Of a DNA stretch of 64,000 bases, positions 10,962 to 23,982 are shown one piece after another (the first letter of the stretch is position 1; every line of letters starts with the position of its first letter). The position numbers were made by a program, and so were the translations under genes. The stretch is from Liopterus haemorrhoidalis (taxonomy: Eukaryota > Arthropoda > Insecta > Coleoptera > Dytiscidae): NCBI GenBank assembly GCA_963971575.1, contig OZ020616.1:39026250-39090249 (forward strand), written 5' to 3'. The notes beneath the pieces are model-generated. The model was given only the letters and a program-made list of their open reading frames with translations, was not told where the DNA came from and did no database searches.

Positions 10962-12190
10962 TACAGAAAAGCTACAGCACTTCCAAATTAAATTAAGTTA
11001 AACATTACAGACGTTAGCGATTCTCTCTCCCTCTCTCTCTTTCTCTCAATTTTCATAATTTTTAACTAAATACCGTCATTACTGTCGTGAGTCAAGCGTA
11101 AAACAAATTGTTTACAATTTATAATGCACATTGAGTCAACTGCACTGCAGGCACTGCAGTTCGAATTGCTATGATAACGTGACGATGACATTGTCGGCTT
11201 AACGGTTTATTAGTCACTCTTTGTGCTGCAGAACTTTGCAGTTAAAAGCTAGCAAAGTGTACGTTTGGTTACAGATATTTAATAAAATGAATGATTTAAA
11301 GAATGAATATGAACGCAGGATATCGCATGTTCTGTACAGCATTGTCGTGGCCCAGATTAACACAAACTTTATACCAGTTCTTGAGATATTTATTAATATA
11401 ACTAAACTACAGATAAATTAAATTGATTTTAAGTTCTCAAAGTGAAAATTAATAGTATTTGTCTATAGCTTATTTATATTAATTAATAACGCAAGGATTG
11501 GTATAAAGTTTATTTTAATCATTTTAAAATCATACCGTACATATTTCAGATATAAAAGTCAGACGTCATGTGTGCTATCAACTTTACCAACGCTGTTACA
11601 AATTCAAACAGTAGGTGTCAATTCCAGGATCTAAAGTTAACACATAATTATAAACATGTAATAATGTTTATGTCCTGAGCAATATGCATCCTTTCTGGTT
11701 TCCTGCAATTCTCTTATTTTCATTAAGTAATTATTAACTTTTAACTGAAGATTTAATATCTGGAACATATTCTTCCAATAATTAACTTTTCATTAAAACG
11801 TCAGTTACAGATTTAATTTCTCTTTAAGTTATTATACGATGTATACAAGTACCGTAATCTGAAATTTATTAATAAAATCCAAATTGAAAACCGTTATAAA
11901 AGCTAAGGTTAAAACGTATATTTTTTAAGCGTGGGTGCATTACAAAGATTTTTTACGTAGGCGATACAAATTACGCACAAATCAATATACAGGAGAATTT
12001 AAATAAAAATTATTTTATTTACAACCATCAAATATTCACCTCTATGTATCCAACTCTAACCACATAAAGAGTTGTTGTAGTTCCGTGATATGACGGTTGC
12101 GTATGAAGCACTGGGACGTGGGTTCGAATACGTCCACCTCCTTCATACTTTTACTTTTTGATATTGTGCAGTCAGCTCTGGGGTTGACTA
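10962..12190. other. No gene recognised; CT microsatellite
   Basis: A CT-rich run lies at about 11022-11048. At 12086-12160 there is a weak tRNA-like stretch: GTGGGTTCGAATACG resembles a Pol III box B, but no convincing box A or cloverleaf is seen. The 66-codon frame at 11221-11421 is not recognised. Confidence 0.35.
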
Positions 12191-13228
12191 AGGGCCGAGA
12201 TTTCCAGTCAACTGTCCAATAAGTTTATTAGCAACATAATTTTTTTTTCCGAGAGTTCCACCCCGAAATAGTTATTAGGTTGCTAATAAATAGGCTTATT
12301 TGTCTAATAACTTATAGGCAACATGAAGTGCTTAATAAAGTGACATATAACCAAAAACAAGTTCGCAAAATGTGTTAATATTTCAATTTTAATTGAAAAA
12401 CAGTATAATTTTAAAGGAATATACGAATGTGTAGTTTTTAAACATTTCTATAATGGCGATTTTAGTGTTTTATATACATTTTAGTTGTATTTTGACGAAA
12501 TGGACGATCTGTTTGAATGAATTTATAAACTATGGACAACCATTTTTAGAATATTTTGGGCATTTATTGTAAATGTGATATATAAAGAACAATATATAAA
12601 TATATATTTTTAAATAAACATTGTCTTTTTTTATATATGTATTTATTTCAATTACGATTACAACATATTACAAACAATACTTTAAGCATTACTATTTATA
12701 TAAAAATGATAGAAAATAAGAAGACAGGCGCAATTATTGGCAGAATAATAAAGATGTATGGTTGAAAATTGCTGATAAGTTTAATTCATATTGTTTAAGG
12801 AATGTAAAATAAAGCAAAATATGGCTGTCTTCTTATTTTCAGTCACTTTTGTATTATAAAATGATATTTTTATAAACTTCTCTTCTATCTATATTGTCCT
12901 CTTTTTCTGTGATAAAATTTGTTGAACGCCATTTAATTGTCATTTTAACAGTAACACAAAAATATAAATGTCATGTAAAGTCAAACTATTTATTGTCAAA
13001 ATTTCATCTCACTTTAGCTCTACAAATTTACGTATAACTCTATCCCTCTTGCACCGTGTTACTATCTTCATAAGAAATACTAATACAAAAACAAAAAATT
13101 ATGTTGCTAATAAACTGTTAGAAGGATTTTGTAACTTGGAAATCACCAATAAATTTATTAGCTACATAAATATATTATGTGTCTAATAACTATTAGGGAG
13201 TTTATTAGGAACTGGAACTCTCGGCCCT
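12191..13228. mobile_element. TA-flanked inverted-repeat element (1.04 kb)
   Basis: The ends read AGGGCCGAGATTTCCAGT (left) and AGGGCCGAGAGTTCCAGT (right, minus strand). They are bounded by TA at 12189-12190 and 13229-13230. The subterminal regions hold inverted, very A+T-rich words built on GCTAATAAATTTATTAGC. This resembles a Tc1/mariner-type non-autonomous element. No transposase is visible. Confidence 0.65.
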
Positions 13229-13232
13229 TAGC

Positions 13233-13485
13233 CTCAAGAACACTTGAAATGAGTAACTATTTCAAGAGATCCGGTCGAAACGTCTACCGAGCACGTGGCT
13301 TTCAAATCTATGACCGGCGGTCGAGAAAAGGAGAATTGACCTCATCTGCTCCTATACGCCTATCTAGGCGTTGGGAACCTATTATTTTATTTTTATTTTA
13401 TTTTATTTTTAAACTTATTGGCGAGCAGCACAATATCTCTCAATGGGCCGCATAAATCCCGCGAGCCGTATGTCGGTCACCCCTG
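13233..13485. repeat. Unclassified repeat with (ATTTT)n tail, then hAT terminus
   Basis: 13240-13380 is G+C-richer than its surroundings and is followed by a run of TTTTA repeats (13383-13412), as at a SINE or LINE 3' tail. 13430-13485 ends in TGTCGGTCACCCCTG, which on the minus strand is a hAT-type terminus (CAGGGGTGACCGACA). Neither piece has a partner end in view. Confidence 0.4.
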
Positions 13486-13678
13486 TTCTACATTAATGAC
13501 TGTGTCGACCGAAAATTAGATACTTTTTAGTTTTCTTTACATGCTTATATATCTAAAGCTACAGTGCGATTATTATTTCTTGAACGTTATGCAATACTTG
13601 ACAGAAACATTTAGTTATCAAACTTATTTCCAAGTACATGTACACATAGGCGTACATTCTATTTTTGTTTCCTTATAC

Positions 13679-14072
13679 CAGTGGTCGGGGAACATTTTTA
13701 GCTATTACCCAAAGATATATTTCTTTACACCGACGTTGCCCCATTGGCTTGTAAAAAAAATTAAGTGACAAAAAAAAGGTTTTCACCTCTCATAATCCAA
13801 ATGACGAGCAAAAACAAAAAAAGTCCTCACCTCCCAAAATCTAAGTGATGAGCAAAAAAAACAGATCCTCACCTCCCAAAATCTAAATGATGAGCAAAAA
13901 AAAGGTCCTCACCTTCGCAATAGCGCCCCTTAGTCAAGTCCTTCAGCGCCCTTTTCCTTAGTGCGCTACTAACACGTTTATAAAATAGCAAATTGTAAAC
14001 ATTTCCTTATTACCCCCAAAAATTTATTTTTTACCCCATTTGGGGTAATTTACCCCGGTTCCCCGACCGCTG
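13679..14072. mobile_element. hAT MITE with perfect 8-bp TSD
   Basis: A 394-bp element. The left end CAGTGGTCGGGGAAC is an inverse match to the right end (CAGCGGTCGGGGAAC on the minus strand). The 8-bp duplication CCTTATAC lies at 13671-13678 and 14073-14080. Inside (about 13775-13912) a unit of about 47 bp, TCCTCACCTCCCAAAATCTA plus poly-A, is repeated three to four times. A decayed inverse copy lies at 24483-24640. Confidence 0.9.
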
Positions 14073-14302
14073 CCTTATACGAATTGATTATTAAATGAAC
14101 ACTATTTTTCTCTACACGCCAATGAGTTGATAACAGGTATTAAGTTAGAAAAACATTCCTCGGGTGAGTTCGGGATAACGAAGTAATCTGATTTGTTCTT
14201 TGTTTAATAGAGATTTTCAGCTGTGAATTAGAATACAGTTTTGATATTTTAAAACCCATTGTTTACCATTATGTAACGGTCAGGATTAATAATCCCACTG
14301 TA

Positions 14303-14819
14303 CTGTCACAGCTCTAAAATTAATAGACTATACGCTATGAGTTGCTCACTGTTGATTGTCACTACAAGTTTGTCATATGGTAACGCAAGCGACCGTTCAC
14401 AGCTCTAAATTTAATAGATTATGCGTTGTCCACTGTCGACTGTTTTCCAAACTTTGTAGTTAGTGTGCTGTTTTAATGAGACATACATATAAAGACATAT
14501 TAGCTATCTCACTTTACATAACCTAAAAAAAATACTATCGCACAAATTTCAACAAATTTCGGAAATCGGGAAAAGAAAAGAAAATTGATGTAGTTGCGGT
14601 TATAATTTTGTTATTATAATTTAGTAAGAAATCACTAATCTTGCTGATGGCGAGTTCGTAAAAAGTCACATATGCATTTATTCCACCGTAGTTGGTTTGA
14701 AAAAACATAGATATCACAACATTCATTACGCATTAATTTTTCAGAGCTGTAAACGCTGTATAAACTGTCTAAATTTATTCACAGTGTATATAGTCGACTA
14801 ATTTTAGAGCTGTGAACAG
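14303..14819. mobile_element. MITE with ~30-bp inverted repeats
   Basis: The left end CTGTCACAGCTCTAAAATTA is matched inverted at the right (minus strand CTGTTCACAGCTCTAAAATT). The left terminal motif is repeated again in direct orientation near 14397-14440, so the left end is duplicated. 517 bp, non-coding. No clear target duplication. Confidence 0.6.
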
Positions 14820-14865
14820 AGTTTTACTGGAATACTCAAACATTGTTAATAATCTAACAATCATA

Positions 14866-15854
14866 AAAAAAATTGATGTGAAGTGTGAATTTGCACACAT
14901 TTCAGGGTTTTGCAGGTATTTAGTAAGTGAATGATGATTATTTGGGATGCCAAAACAAATTTTATATTAATTTTTTTTTTGTTTTGTTAATTTTAATTCG
15001 AACGCCTAATACCATTATTTAGGTTTCTAAATATGTGCAGTATTTTTTGTTTTTTATATAGCAAGGTTCTTTAAGATTTTTAAAATTGCGCCTATGGCTT
15101 TCATTGATTGTTATAAGCTCCGCCCCTCTGATTTCGTGTACATTGAAACAGAATTTAATTATAATTTCAACAATTTCCACTGGCTATTAAATTTACGCTT
15201 TTAAAAATTAAATGCAATATTTGCCAAAATATAACTAGAATTTTGAAAAAATAATTTAAACATTAAAATGCAAAAAAAGCAAAAAAAAAATATTGTCTCT
15301 TCTCGTGGGGATCGAACTGACTTACTTGGGTGAAAAGGCCAACGCAAGTACCACTACACCAAGATAAGCCTTCCATTCGAGCGTGTTACAAAGCTATATT
15401 TGTGTACATTATTAGCCAAAAAAACACAAAAAATGCGTTTTTTTTCCAAAAACATAATCTGATCAAATATTCCTGTTGTACTATTCCGGTTCACACCAAT
15501 GTACATTACTTAGAATTTTTTCAGATTTTTAGTTTAAACCATCTGGGCTACAGGGTGTGGGACAAAAATTTTTCTGCACAATTTTGGCAAAAATCCCTTC
15601 AAAGTAATTTATTTTGCAAAAATAAAATTTGGATCGTTAATCTACGTACCAAGGGCTTTCATTTGATACCCTACTCAGAATTATAAAAAAATATTTTTAT
15701 TTTCGATGAGCACATATTTGTTTATATTTTTAGAGGGATATGTTTTTTAGATGTTTTAGTATTTTTCCTATGTGCGGGTCAAAGAGTTGTATAAGCATGC
15801 TAAATTTCAACTCTCTAGGTTTAGCCGTTTGGCTACAATTTTTACCGAACAGAG

Positions 15855-15919
<65 letters not shown>

Positions 15920-16014
15920 GGCAGACAGACAGACAGATAGACAGATAGACAGACAGACAGACGACAAAATGACGGTATAAGGGTTTTTTGGTAATACCTA
16001 CAAAACCCTAAAAA
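14866..16014 (-). mobile_element. Family T element, copy T1 (full length, HINE-like)
   Basis: Read on the minus strand, the 5' end is TTTTTAGGGTTTTGTAGGTA. It is followed by the (GTCT)n microsatellite (15851-15963), a long conserved body, a tRNA-like segment (15303-15370), a T-rich tract, and the 3' subterminal repeat ATACCTGCAAAACCCTGAAA. A 3' hairpin (GTGTGAA…TTCACAC type) then precedes CATCAATTTTTT. Subterminal inverted repeats, a GTCT microsatellite and a 3' hairpin match the known layout of Drosophila DINE-1/HINE elements, which are non-autonomous Helentrons. There is no coding capacity; the CLSV- and RQTD-type frames are microsatellite translations. Confidence 0.75.
15303..15370 (-). 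other. tRNA-like segment in T1
   Basis: The minus strand contains GGTGTAGTGGTA (like the tRNA D-arm/Pol III box A) and CAGTTCGATCCCCAC (T-arm/box B) about 45 nt apart, followed by a T-rich tract that could terminate Pol III. Between them TTGG…CCAA can pair around a CTTTTCA loop. The acceptor stem does not pair well, so this is probably not a functional tRNA. T3-T6 have different tRNA-like sequences at the same site. Confidence 0.55.
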
Positions 16015-16074
16015 CGTAAGGTTAGTGTATAACAGTTTAAGAAACACTGTAAAGGTGAAATAACATATTTTCGC

Positions 16075-16235
16075 AATGCCACTGTACGGAGGAGTGACAC
16101 GGTAGTTGGAGGCAGTAGCCGACCTTGAGACCGCCTTGTCCTGACTCACTGTCACCTGGGTGTGCCCCTGGGTACCTCCAGCGTGCCTTGTCCAGAGGCC
16201 AACTTCCCCTTACCCCTCTACGAGACCTACAATGA
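16075..16235. other. G+C-rich unclassified block
   Basis: About 160 bp clearly richer in G+C than its surroundings (for example CACCTGGGTGTGCCCCTGGG). It may be an old coding or retrotransposon fragment, as no frame is free of stops over its full length in a recognisable protein. The boundary with T1 is at about 16015. Confidence 0.3.
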
Positions 16236-17329
16236 CATATTGGACATTTTTATTTTGTAATACCCAAGAATTTTTACTACTAAAGGAGTTGGCACACACA
16301 ATAACATTCCAAAACGATTATCTGTCATAAGAAAAATAGGAAGTAGTGGTATTAATGAAATATAAATTATTTATGTTCCAAAAATAGACAAAATGTATTC
16401 ATAAATATAAATATGTATGTACAATTCATTACAATATCATGGATTATAGAATTATGTTAAAATAATAAAATCCAGATGGGCAAAACGCGTGTTCTAAAGG
16501 CATCTGGAAATTTTGAACTCAACTAAGTTTTGCACATTATGCTGCTCTAGTATGCGTCCAGTTAATCCAAAAAGCTCGCGAGCGAACCGCAATCTTTCAG
16601 CTCGATGATTTGCAAGCAAAACCGGGCAAATTACAGGTCGTCTGAATATAAGTTATTGTTATCTCAATCTTCTTTAGACAGTTAGTGATGAAATTGCCAA
16701 ATATCGATCTTCCGTCTCGCAGAAAATGATGACCGCAAATCACGATCGTGTAGAACTGCTATGATCAGGATTCGGTGGTCTCGAGCGTTTGTGGCTCGTG
16801 GATGACTTGGACCAAGTTATTTTGTGTAGGGACTAGTTCGGTGACGATGCCTTGTAGCGTAATTATTAGTGTTTTTAACTACATGCAAAACGCCAGCGAT
16901 ATCGAATACTGCGGCCATCTTCATGTAACGATGCAGCTCATGTAACTTCTTCGAATCGTATTTTATTGTACAATAAAACACTTACTAAAGTTAAGTAATC
17001 AATAAGGTGAGTAAATTAGTACCCAAAATTTTATTTTAATGTTATTTGTATTAAAATATGTTTATTTAATATGCGATATCATAAAACCTTTGTACAACTG
17101 GAGATTATTTATTTGTACAGTCTATTTAGTTAGCAAAAAACATGTTTGGCTATACAGACTTGTTACAAAAACATTGTATTACTTCCCGATATTTATAGCG
17201 TCTTATTAAAAAGATTAAATAATTTTGTATCAATATTCAAAATACAATATAATCTGTCTCATTTTGTAATACGAAACTAGATCTGATTACTTTGGTGACT
17301 GTTGTGGTGTATATAGACTTTTACGGTAG
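16236..17329. other. No gene recognised
   Basis: A+T-rich. A short segment at about 16890-16930 (GATATCGAATACTGCGGCCA) recurs inverted at about 58075-58110, so part of this is repeat-derived. Confidence 0.4.
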
Positions 17330-18412
17330 AAATTGTAGCCAAACGGCAAAATATAGAAAGTTGAAATTTGGCATACTTGTACAACTTTTTGGCCCACATA
17401 TAGGAAAACTATAGAGAGTTCAAAACTTACAGCGCGGGATAAATATAAACAAATATGTATTTAATAAAAAAATAAATATTTTTTTAAAATTTTGAGTGGC
17501 TTACCAAATGAAATCTCTTAATGTATGGATCAACAAACAAATTGTTATTACTATCTCCCAAAGGGATTGATCTAAAAATCTGAAAAAAATCTCCGTAATG
17601 AACACTTATGAGAACCGGAATAGTACAACAGGAACTTTTGATCAGATAATTTTTTCGAAAAATGTTGCTTCTTTGGGTCGTTTATAAAAAAAAATATTTA
17701 AAAAAAATATTATTGTATAGTATCAAAAGAAATCTCTTAAGACGTAGATTAAGGAACGATAGATAGTTTTTTGAAATTAGTTTCTTTTAACACAAATTTA
17801 GCCAAAAATGTGCAAAAGTTCTTGTCCCACACCCTTTCAGCCAAAGGGGTTAAACTAAAAATCTGAAAAAAAATGAATGCTAATGTATATTGATCTGAGC
17901 CGGAAACGTACGAGAGGAATTTTTGATCAGATTGTGTTTTTGAAACATGTGGCAGTTTTTGTGTTTTTGACAAGTTATTTATTTTTTTAATTCTTGGTTA
18001 AATTATGGCTAAAGGATTTTTTGTATCTATAGCTAACATAGTGCATGTATTTTTTTGGAATTAAAACTATTAAAAAAATAATATATTTTTTTAATAGTTG
18101 CGAACTGAGTTACTCACACCACACCACACTATACTTTACATTGTAAAATATTTTTTATTAATCTAATGAAGACTTAAATACGAAACAAATGCAGAAAAAA
18201 ACGCTGGGTCATTTAGCAAATTATTTAAATTTGGTTTAAAAAAATTAAATAGAAGCTCTTAGTTCTCAAATAACGAATAAAAGTGATTATCAAAAAAACT
18301 GTTGATTTTGATGTGATAAATATACCTAGATATCCAGTATTATGTTGGCCCTTATTAAATACCTACAAAACCCTGATATCTGTGGAAATTCACACTTCAC
18401 TAAATTTTTTTG
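17330..18412 (+). mobile_element. Family T element, copy T2 (5'-truncated, diverged)
   Basis: It begins inside the 5' body (GTAGCCAAACGGC, CAACTTTTTGGCCCACATA) without the 5' terminus or microsatellite. It ends with the family's 3' subterminal repeat ATACCTACAAAACCCTGA and a decayed hairpin. The tRNA-like segment cannot be recognised here. It matches T8 (62759-63385) better than T5/T6, which suggests a second subfamily. Confidence 0.6.
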
Positions 18413-19055
18413 TAATTATCTCAAAACTACCATTACTGTGACAAATCACGTTTTGAATGCTACCTTCTCAAATATCGGCTTAATATTCATAAAAAATAAT
18501 AATAATAATAATAATAAAATCACTTTACAGGTCTATTTTCTGACATCTATAAAGCAATTTGATTATTTCCAACTAATAACAATTTTTTTCCCGATTAATA
18601 ATATCCAATTAGACAGATAAAAAATACTTTTTTCTTCAAGCGGATTATAATGCTAACATTACATTGTTCAATACATTCGGTAGAAATGATACATTTTTTT
18701 ACTAGTAACAAAATGTGAACATTTTTATACTAGTAAATAGTTCATATAGTTATCAACAGATGGCACTGATGTCAGCAGTCGCCATAAACAAAACAACTGT
18801 CAATTTAATATGTTTGTAGCGTGGTTTGTAATGAATTCAAAAGTTAGTTACGTTATTAGTGAGTTACTTTATTATTATTTTGTGATCATTCTGTGATTAG
18901 TAACAAAATACACAATATAAAGATCAAAAATTAAAAAATGTCTCAACCAATTCAATGTACACCGCCGGAATTAGCAGCAATAGCATCTGAAACTATAAAG
19001 TCATAGGTATTTATGGTTGCAAATTTTTAATACCTACGCTTAAAGAAAAAATAGT
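18413..19055. other. Mostly A+T-rich; short possible coding start
   Basis: An (AAT)n run lies at 18498-18520. At 18938-19006 an ATG opens 22 codons (MSQPIQCTPPELAAIASETI then KS), followed at once by TAG-GTATTT. The start context (AAAAATGTC) and composition look coding, and it could be a broken first exon of a transposon or host gene. I cannot identify it. Confidence 0.2.
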
Positions 19056-19180
19056 ATATGTCACTCGGAGTAGAACGCCTTTTTTGTGCAAGCCTCGGCT
19101 GCGCCTCGGCAGCAACATTTGAGCTCAGCACAAAAAAGAGCGCGTTCTACTCCTAGTAACATAATATACTATATATATTA
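19056..19180. mobile_element. Small foldback MITE, ~110 bp
   Basis: The arms GGAGTAGAACGCCTTTTTTG and (inverted) GGAGTAGAACGCGCTCTTTT flank a G+C-rich centre (GCCTCGGCTGCGCCTCGGC). The transcript of either strand would form a long hairpin. Confidence 0.55.
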
Positions 19181-19928
19181 GTAACTGAAATAATTCAGAT
19201 TGTCAGTTTTGTATAACAAACTTTTGAGAACTATATTGTTGTGCCTCCCTTTTAATGTAGAAGCATTTATAATTGAAATAGACATAATTACTATAATATT
19301 TACAAACTATTAAAGTATTTAAATGAAGTCACACCTAAGGCTATAAAGTTATTTTTAAATTATCCGAACAGGTTTTTGTGCCAAGAGGGCGTGCTCCAAC
19401 TGTCTGCACGAATTCTCTTTATTACCTTATTATGATATGATAATGATGACTTGATATTTGTGGAAAAGCAGTACGTGATTTTACCAACAGATTTCTTACT
19501 TTATCTACTTGAATTCCAACGCGTTTGAAATGAGGTGCATAAGTACAAATCCGGGAACAAAATGTGTTATTAACGATAGGTTATTAAGGCTTAAATTATA
19601 GAATCAAGAAGGATTTCTATTTATTTAAATTTGATATTATATGTTTGGGTGTTTCCTGATTTTCTTTATATTCTTTCAGGATTAAAAGATAGTGGATATA
19701 TCTAATTACGAGTTGCAGCACACCAATTGCGTCATAAAAATAATTAAAGTTTAAGTAAGATTTAAGTAATTCGAAGTGAATCATAATGGTTTATTATAGA
19801 TTTTAAACTGATGTTCTTTCTAGAAAAATTTCTTTGTCATCATCATTGATAGAAAAGGTTATCTTTTCCGAGGTCAACCACTTGGCCATTTTCATTTCGA
19901 ATTACTTTTTAACATTTTACCACAATTT
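19181..19928. other. No recognisable feature
   Basis: A+T-rich, with nothing resembling the window's repeat families or a protein. Confidence 0.45.
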
Positions 19929-19988
19929 TTAGGGTTTTGTAGGTATGACCAAAAAACCCTTATACCGTCATATTGTCGTCTGTCTGTC

Positions 19989-20349
19989 CATAGGCGCCCG
20001 CAAGGGGGGGCAAGATGGGTCAGTTGCCCCCCCCCCTGGATTTCGGAACCAACTACCAATTCGTATATTGGAAAAAATATATTATTTAAATATAAAATTC
20101 ATAAAAAAAAGATTGTTCATTATTATATTTTTGCTTTAGTAACTTTGGCTATTAGCCAGGATAGTTCTTATTTACTAAATCGATGATTTTTAACTATAGA
20201 GAACACATTTTTAACTAGAAAATAAATGTTTATCCTCAGAGGGGATCGTTCCCAGACCCGCCACGTGGAAAGCATTGTTCGAATATGACATCTATATCTA
20301 TGTTTTGGTCTTGACACCCCCCCTAGAATAATTTCTGCGGGCGCCTATG
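19989..20349. mobile_element. hAT-like MITE nested in T3
   Basis: 361 bp with inverted ends CATAGGCGCCCGCAA (left) and CATAGGCGCCCGCAG (right, minus strand). It is flanked by TGTCTGTC (19981-19988) and TGTCTGTT (20350-20357), an 8-bp duplication with one mismatch inside the microsatellite. C-runs lie near both ends. Because the target is itself repetitive, the TSD alone would not be convincing; the 14-bp perfect inverted ends are. Confidence 0.8.
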
Positions 20350-20792
20350 TGTCTGTTTGTCCGTTTGTCTGTCTGTTCGGTAAAGTTGTAGCCAAACGGC
20401 TAAACCTAGAAAGTTGAAATTTAACTTACTTATACAACTCTTTGACCCGCACATAGGAAAAATACTAAAACATCTAAAAAATATATCCCCCTAAAAATAT
20501 AAACAAATATGTGCTTATCGAAAACAAAAAATATTTTTTTAAATACTGAATAGGGTATCAAATAAAAGCCCTTAGTACGTGGATTAGCGATCAAAATTTT
20601 ATTTTTGCAAAATTTATTATTTCGATGCGATTTTTGCCAAAATTATGCAAAAATAATTTGTCCGACATCCTGTAGCCTAGATGGTTTAAACTAAAAATTT
20701 GAAAAAAATCAGATTATGTTTTCGGAAAATAATGCATTTTTTGTGTTGACGATGTACAAAAGTTATAGTTATATAACACACTATACTAGAAG

Positions 20793-20862
20793 GCGTGTCC
20801 TGCTCTAATGGTTAGCTTGCTCGCTTGCTACGCAGCAAACTAGGGTTCGATCCCGGGCAGAG
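20793..20862 (+). other. tRNA-like segment in T3
   Basis: The best preserved tRNA-like cargo. It has a D-arm-like GCTCTAATGGTTAGC, an anticodon-arm-like TTGCT…AGCAA with inner GC/GC around a 7-nt TTGCTAC loop (GCT at the anticodon position), then GGGTTCGATCCC as T-arm/box B. TTTTATTTTCTGTTTTTTTT, a potential Pol III terminator, follows after 12 nt. The acceptor stem is not convincingly paired and no CCA is needed in nuclear genes. It could be a tRNA pseudogene or a tRNA-derived promoter. Confidence 0.6.
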
Positions 20863-21093
20863 GAGACAATTTTATTTTCTGTTTTTTTTCCATTATTATT
20901 TTGTTTAAATTATTTTGTCAAAATTCTAGTTATATTTTGGCAAATGTTGCATTTAATTTAATGATCATTTTGCCGTGATTACTACAAAGCAAAATTTGTC
21001 CTACACACTCAGCATGCCGCATTTACTTATTATATACCTGCGAAACCCTGCAATGTGTGAAATTCACACTACACATCAATTTTTTATTGTTTT

Positions 21094-22267
21094 CTAAAGA
21101 CTTATGACCTAACCTCGTATATAACTAAGACGGAAATTTTTTATTATGTACATCTATAATATCATCTTAGGGTGATAACTATGAAATGTCAATTTTCAAA
21201 ATATTTGATAATTAATTGACATAATGTTTTACAATTTGGACCAGTTAATTTGGATTATGACAATCTGACATTTGTAATTTTTTAATGAATATAACCTTAC
21301 TATAATGAAGCTTATAACCAAAAATTGATTTATAAATTCACATGGTTCCAATTAAGTCCATTTACAACACAACACCAAAGTCTATTTTGTTTCTTTTACT
21401 TAAACCGAACTAGATTTTGAAAACTTGTATCGTTTAAATTAGGCGTTTGATCATTTTGTTTAGCAAAAGCCCACTTCAATAGTTAAAAAGTCAGCTAGTA
21501 ACAGCTTACAAAAATAAAAATTCTCTTTAGTTCCGCTGAAACCTTTGGAGTAGCCTATTAGAACCTATTACAAAATGGGATATATACAAAACAGTTAAAA
21601 TTTGCCATGATCAAGAACCAGTAAAAATTATTATTATTATTATTTAAATTTTATATTCTATCTAGTAACTTAACCTAGCCATGCATTTTGAAGAATGAAT
21701 TTTTAAGTCGCGTGGAATCTAATGATTAATTCATGAATTAATATGTAACTTGAAATACTTTCAAACTTTTTTTTTTGGTATAAATATTTAAACATGCAAC
21801 TTTTTATATTAAAAAATTAAACCTGGGGCATGAGTTTACGTTGTTAGAATATTAATAATTCAAGCTCTAAATTTGGATTCATAATTGGGGTAAAACATAC
21901 GCATCACATTTTAAAATTAAAATGACAGAAATATATTACAAAAACGCTTCAATGAAAAAATTAAAATTTAAAATTGTTACCAAGTTGAGATGTTTGCACA
22001 AAAAACGGCGCTCAGACTTACCTGAAAAAGAAAATTGAACAATTAATTGAACTCAATTAATAAATGACTAAAGTTTTTATTTTTTTATTTTCGTCAAATA
22101 AAAGTTGTAATGTAAATGAATAATACAGTATATTGTATTATTCTAACCTAGTTCTATCAGCAATAGTAAACATCCAAAATAATGTCCCCACAACCTAAAA
22201 TATGTGTACGGGTTAATTCATAGATAATGACACGTGGGGATTTGGAGAAGCAATTCTTGGTTTTTAC
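21094..22267. other. No gene recognised
   Basis: A+T-rich, with a short (ATT)n run at about 21628-21645. No terminal repeats or protein motifs seen. Confidence 0.45.
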
Positions 22268-22426
22268 CAGGGCTTCGAACCGGAACTGAACCGAAAACCG
22301 AAAACCGAAAAAAACCGTTATTTTTGTCGCACTGCAAACCGGAACTGAACCGAAAAAAAAATATCGGTTTATTTCGGTTCAGATAATGTTTATGTGAGTG
22401 AATATAAAATACATTTTATTTAAGAT

Positions 22427-23241
<815 letters not shown>

Positions 23242-23589
23242 AATTATGAGCGGAAAAAAATCGTATTTTTTTAAACTGATAAGTAAAAAAAATGCGCTTC
23301 TATTATTTCAAAGGGGGGGGGGTGAACGCCAAGTATCCCCCCCTGACAGCGGCCTTGGTATGATTATTACAAAATAAGGAATAAAATGTTCTTCTAAATT
23401 ATAGTAGAAAATAAATTTCTAATAAAAATTTACAAAAGCATTTACAAATTTATCACTCGGAACTGAACCGAAAACCGAAAAAAACCGTTATTTTTGCCGA
23501 ACCGATATATATTTTTTAAATTGAACTGGAACGAAAACCGAAACGAAAAAAATAACGGTTCGAAGCCCTGATTATTACAATACAGTTTA

Positions 23590-23865
23590 TTAAATGATTA
23601 TTGGATATGGATATGGATATTGCCATGACAGCTGGGGGAAGTCACCAATCAACCCCGTGCTGGCCAGGATTGCCTTGAACCTCTCGCTGGCGGAGGTTGC
23701 CCACCAGAGAGTCGAGAAGTCTGCTGGATTTTTCCCGTTCACATATGGACAGCTGTTTAGGTTAACCATAAGAGTCGGACTCGTGGTCGTTACCGTGGTT
23801 AAGTAGAACGTCGTAGAGGAGTTGACTAGGTTTCTCTGACTTGTTTCCGTACGATCTATTACTTA
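23590..23865 (-). other. Coding-like ORF of unknown identity
   Basis: On the minus strand a frame of about 90 codons stays open from VIDRTETSQRNLVNSS through CPYVNGKNPADFSTLWWAT and ASERFKAILASTGLIGDFPQ to the stop at 23590-23592. This block is much richer in G+C than its neighbours and the protein has normal composition. The ERFKAILASTGLIGDF ending is reminiscent of LINE ORF2 C-termini, so a retrotransposon relic is likely. I cannot name the family. A plus-strand frame (23594-23806) overlaps it. Confidence 0.35.
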
Positions 23866-23982
23866 TTCCTCCGTTTAACTTAGTTCTGCTTTTCAATTGT
23901 CGTTAGAAATATTACTTTAAAATGAAACAAAGTATGTCACAATGTCTAGGTGTCGCAATATTGACCTTTATGACAATGTTAA

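Larger units (their letters stand above)
19929..21093 (+). mobile_element. Family T element, copy T3 (full length)
   Basis: Starts TTTTTAGGGTTTTGTAGGTA and ends with ATACCTGCGAAACCCTGCAA, the hairpin GTGTGAAATTCACAC and CATCAATTTTTT. A hAT-like MITE (19989-20349) sits inside its short GTCT run. The body to 20760 follows the family consensus (GTAGCCAAACGGC, CTTTGACCCGCACATAGG). It carries a tRNA-like segment at 20793-20862. Confidence 0.8.

Noticed and set aside
15851..15963. CRISPR array
   Set aside because: The regular repeats are a 4-bp microsatellite without spacers, and the DNA is eukaryotic.
20793..20862. Functional tRNA-Ser(GCT) gene
   Set aside because: Box A/B-like motifs and an anticodon-like loop are visible, but the acceptor stem does not pair and the T-stem is poor. 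It is kept as tRNA-like only.
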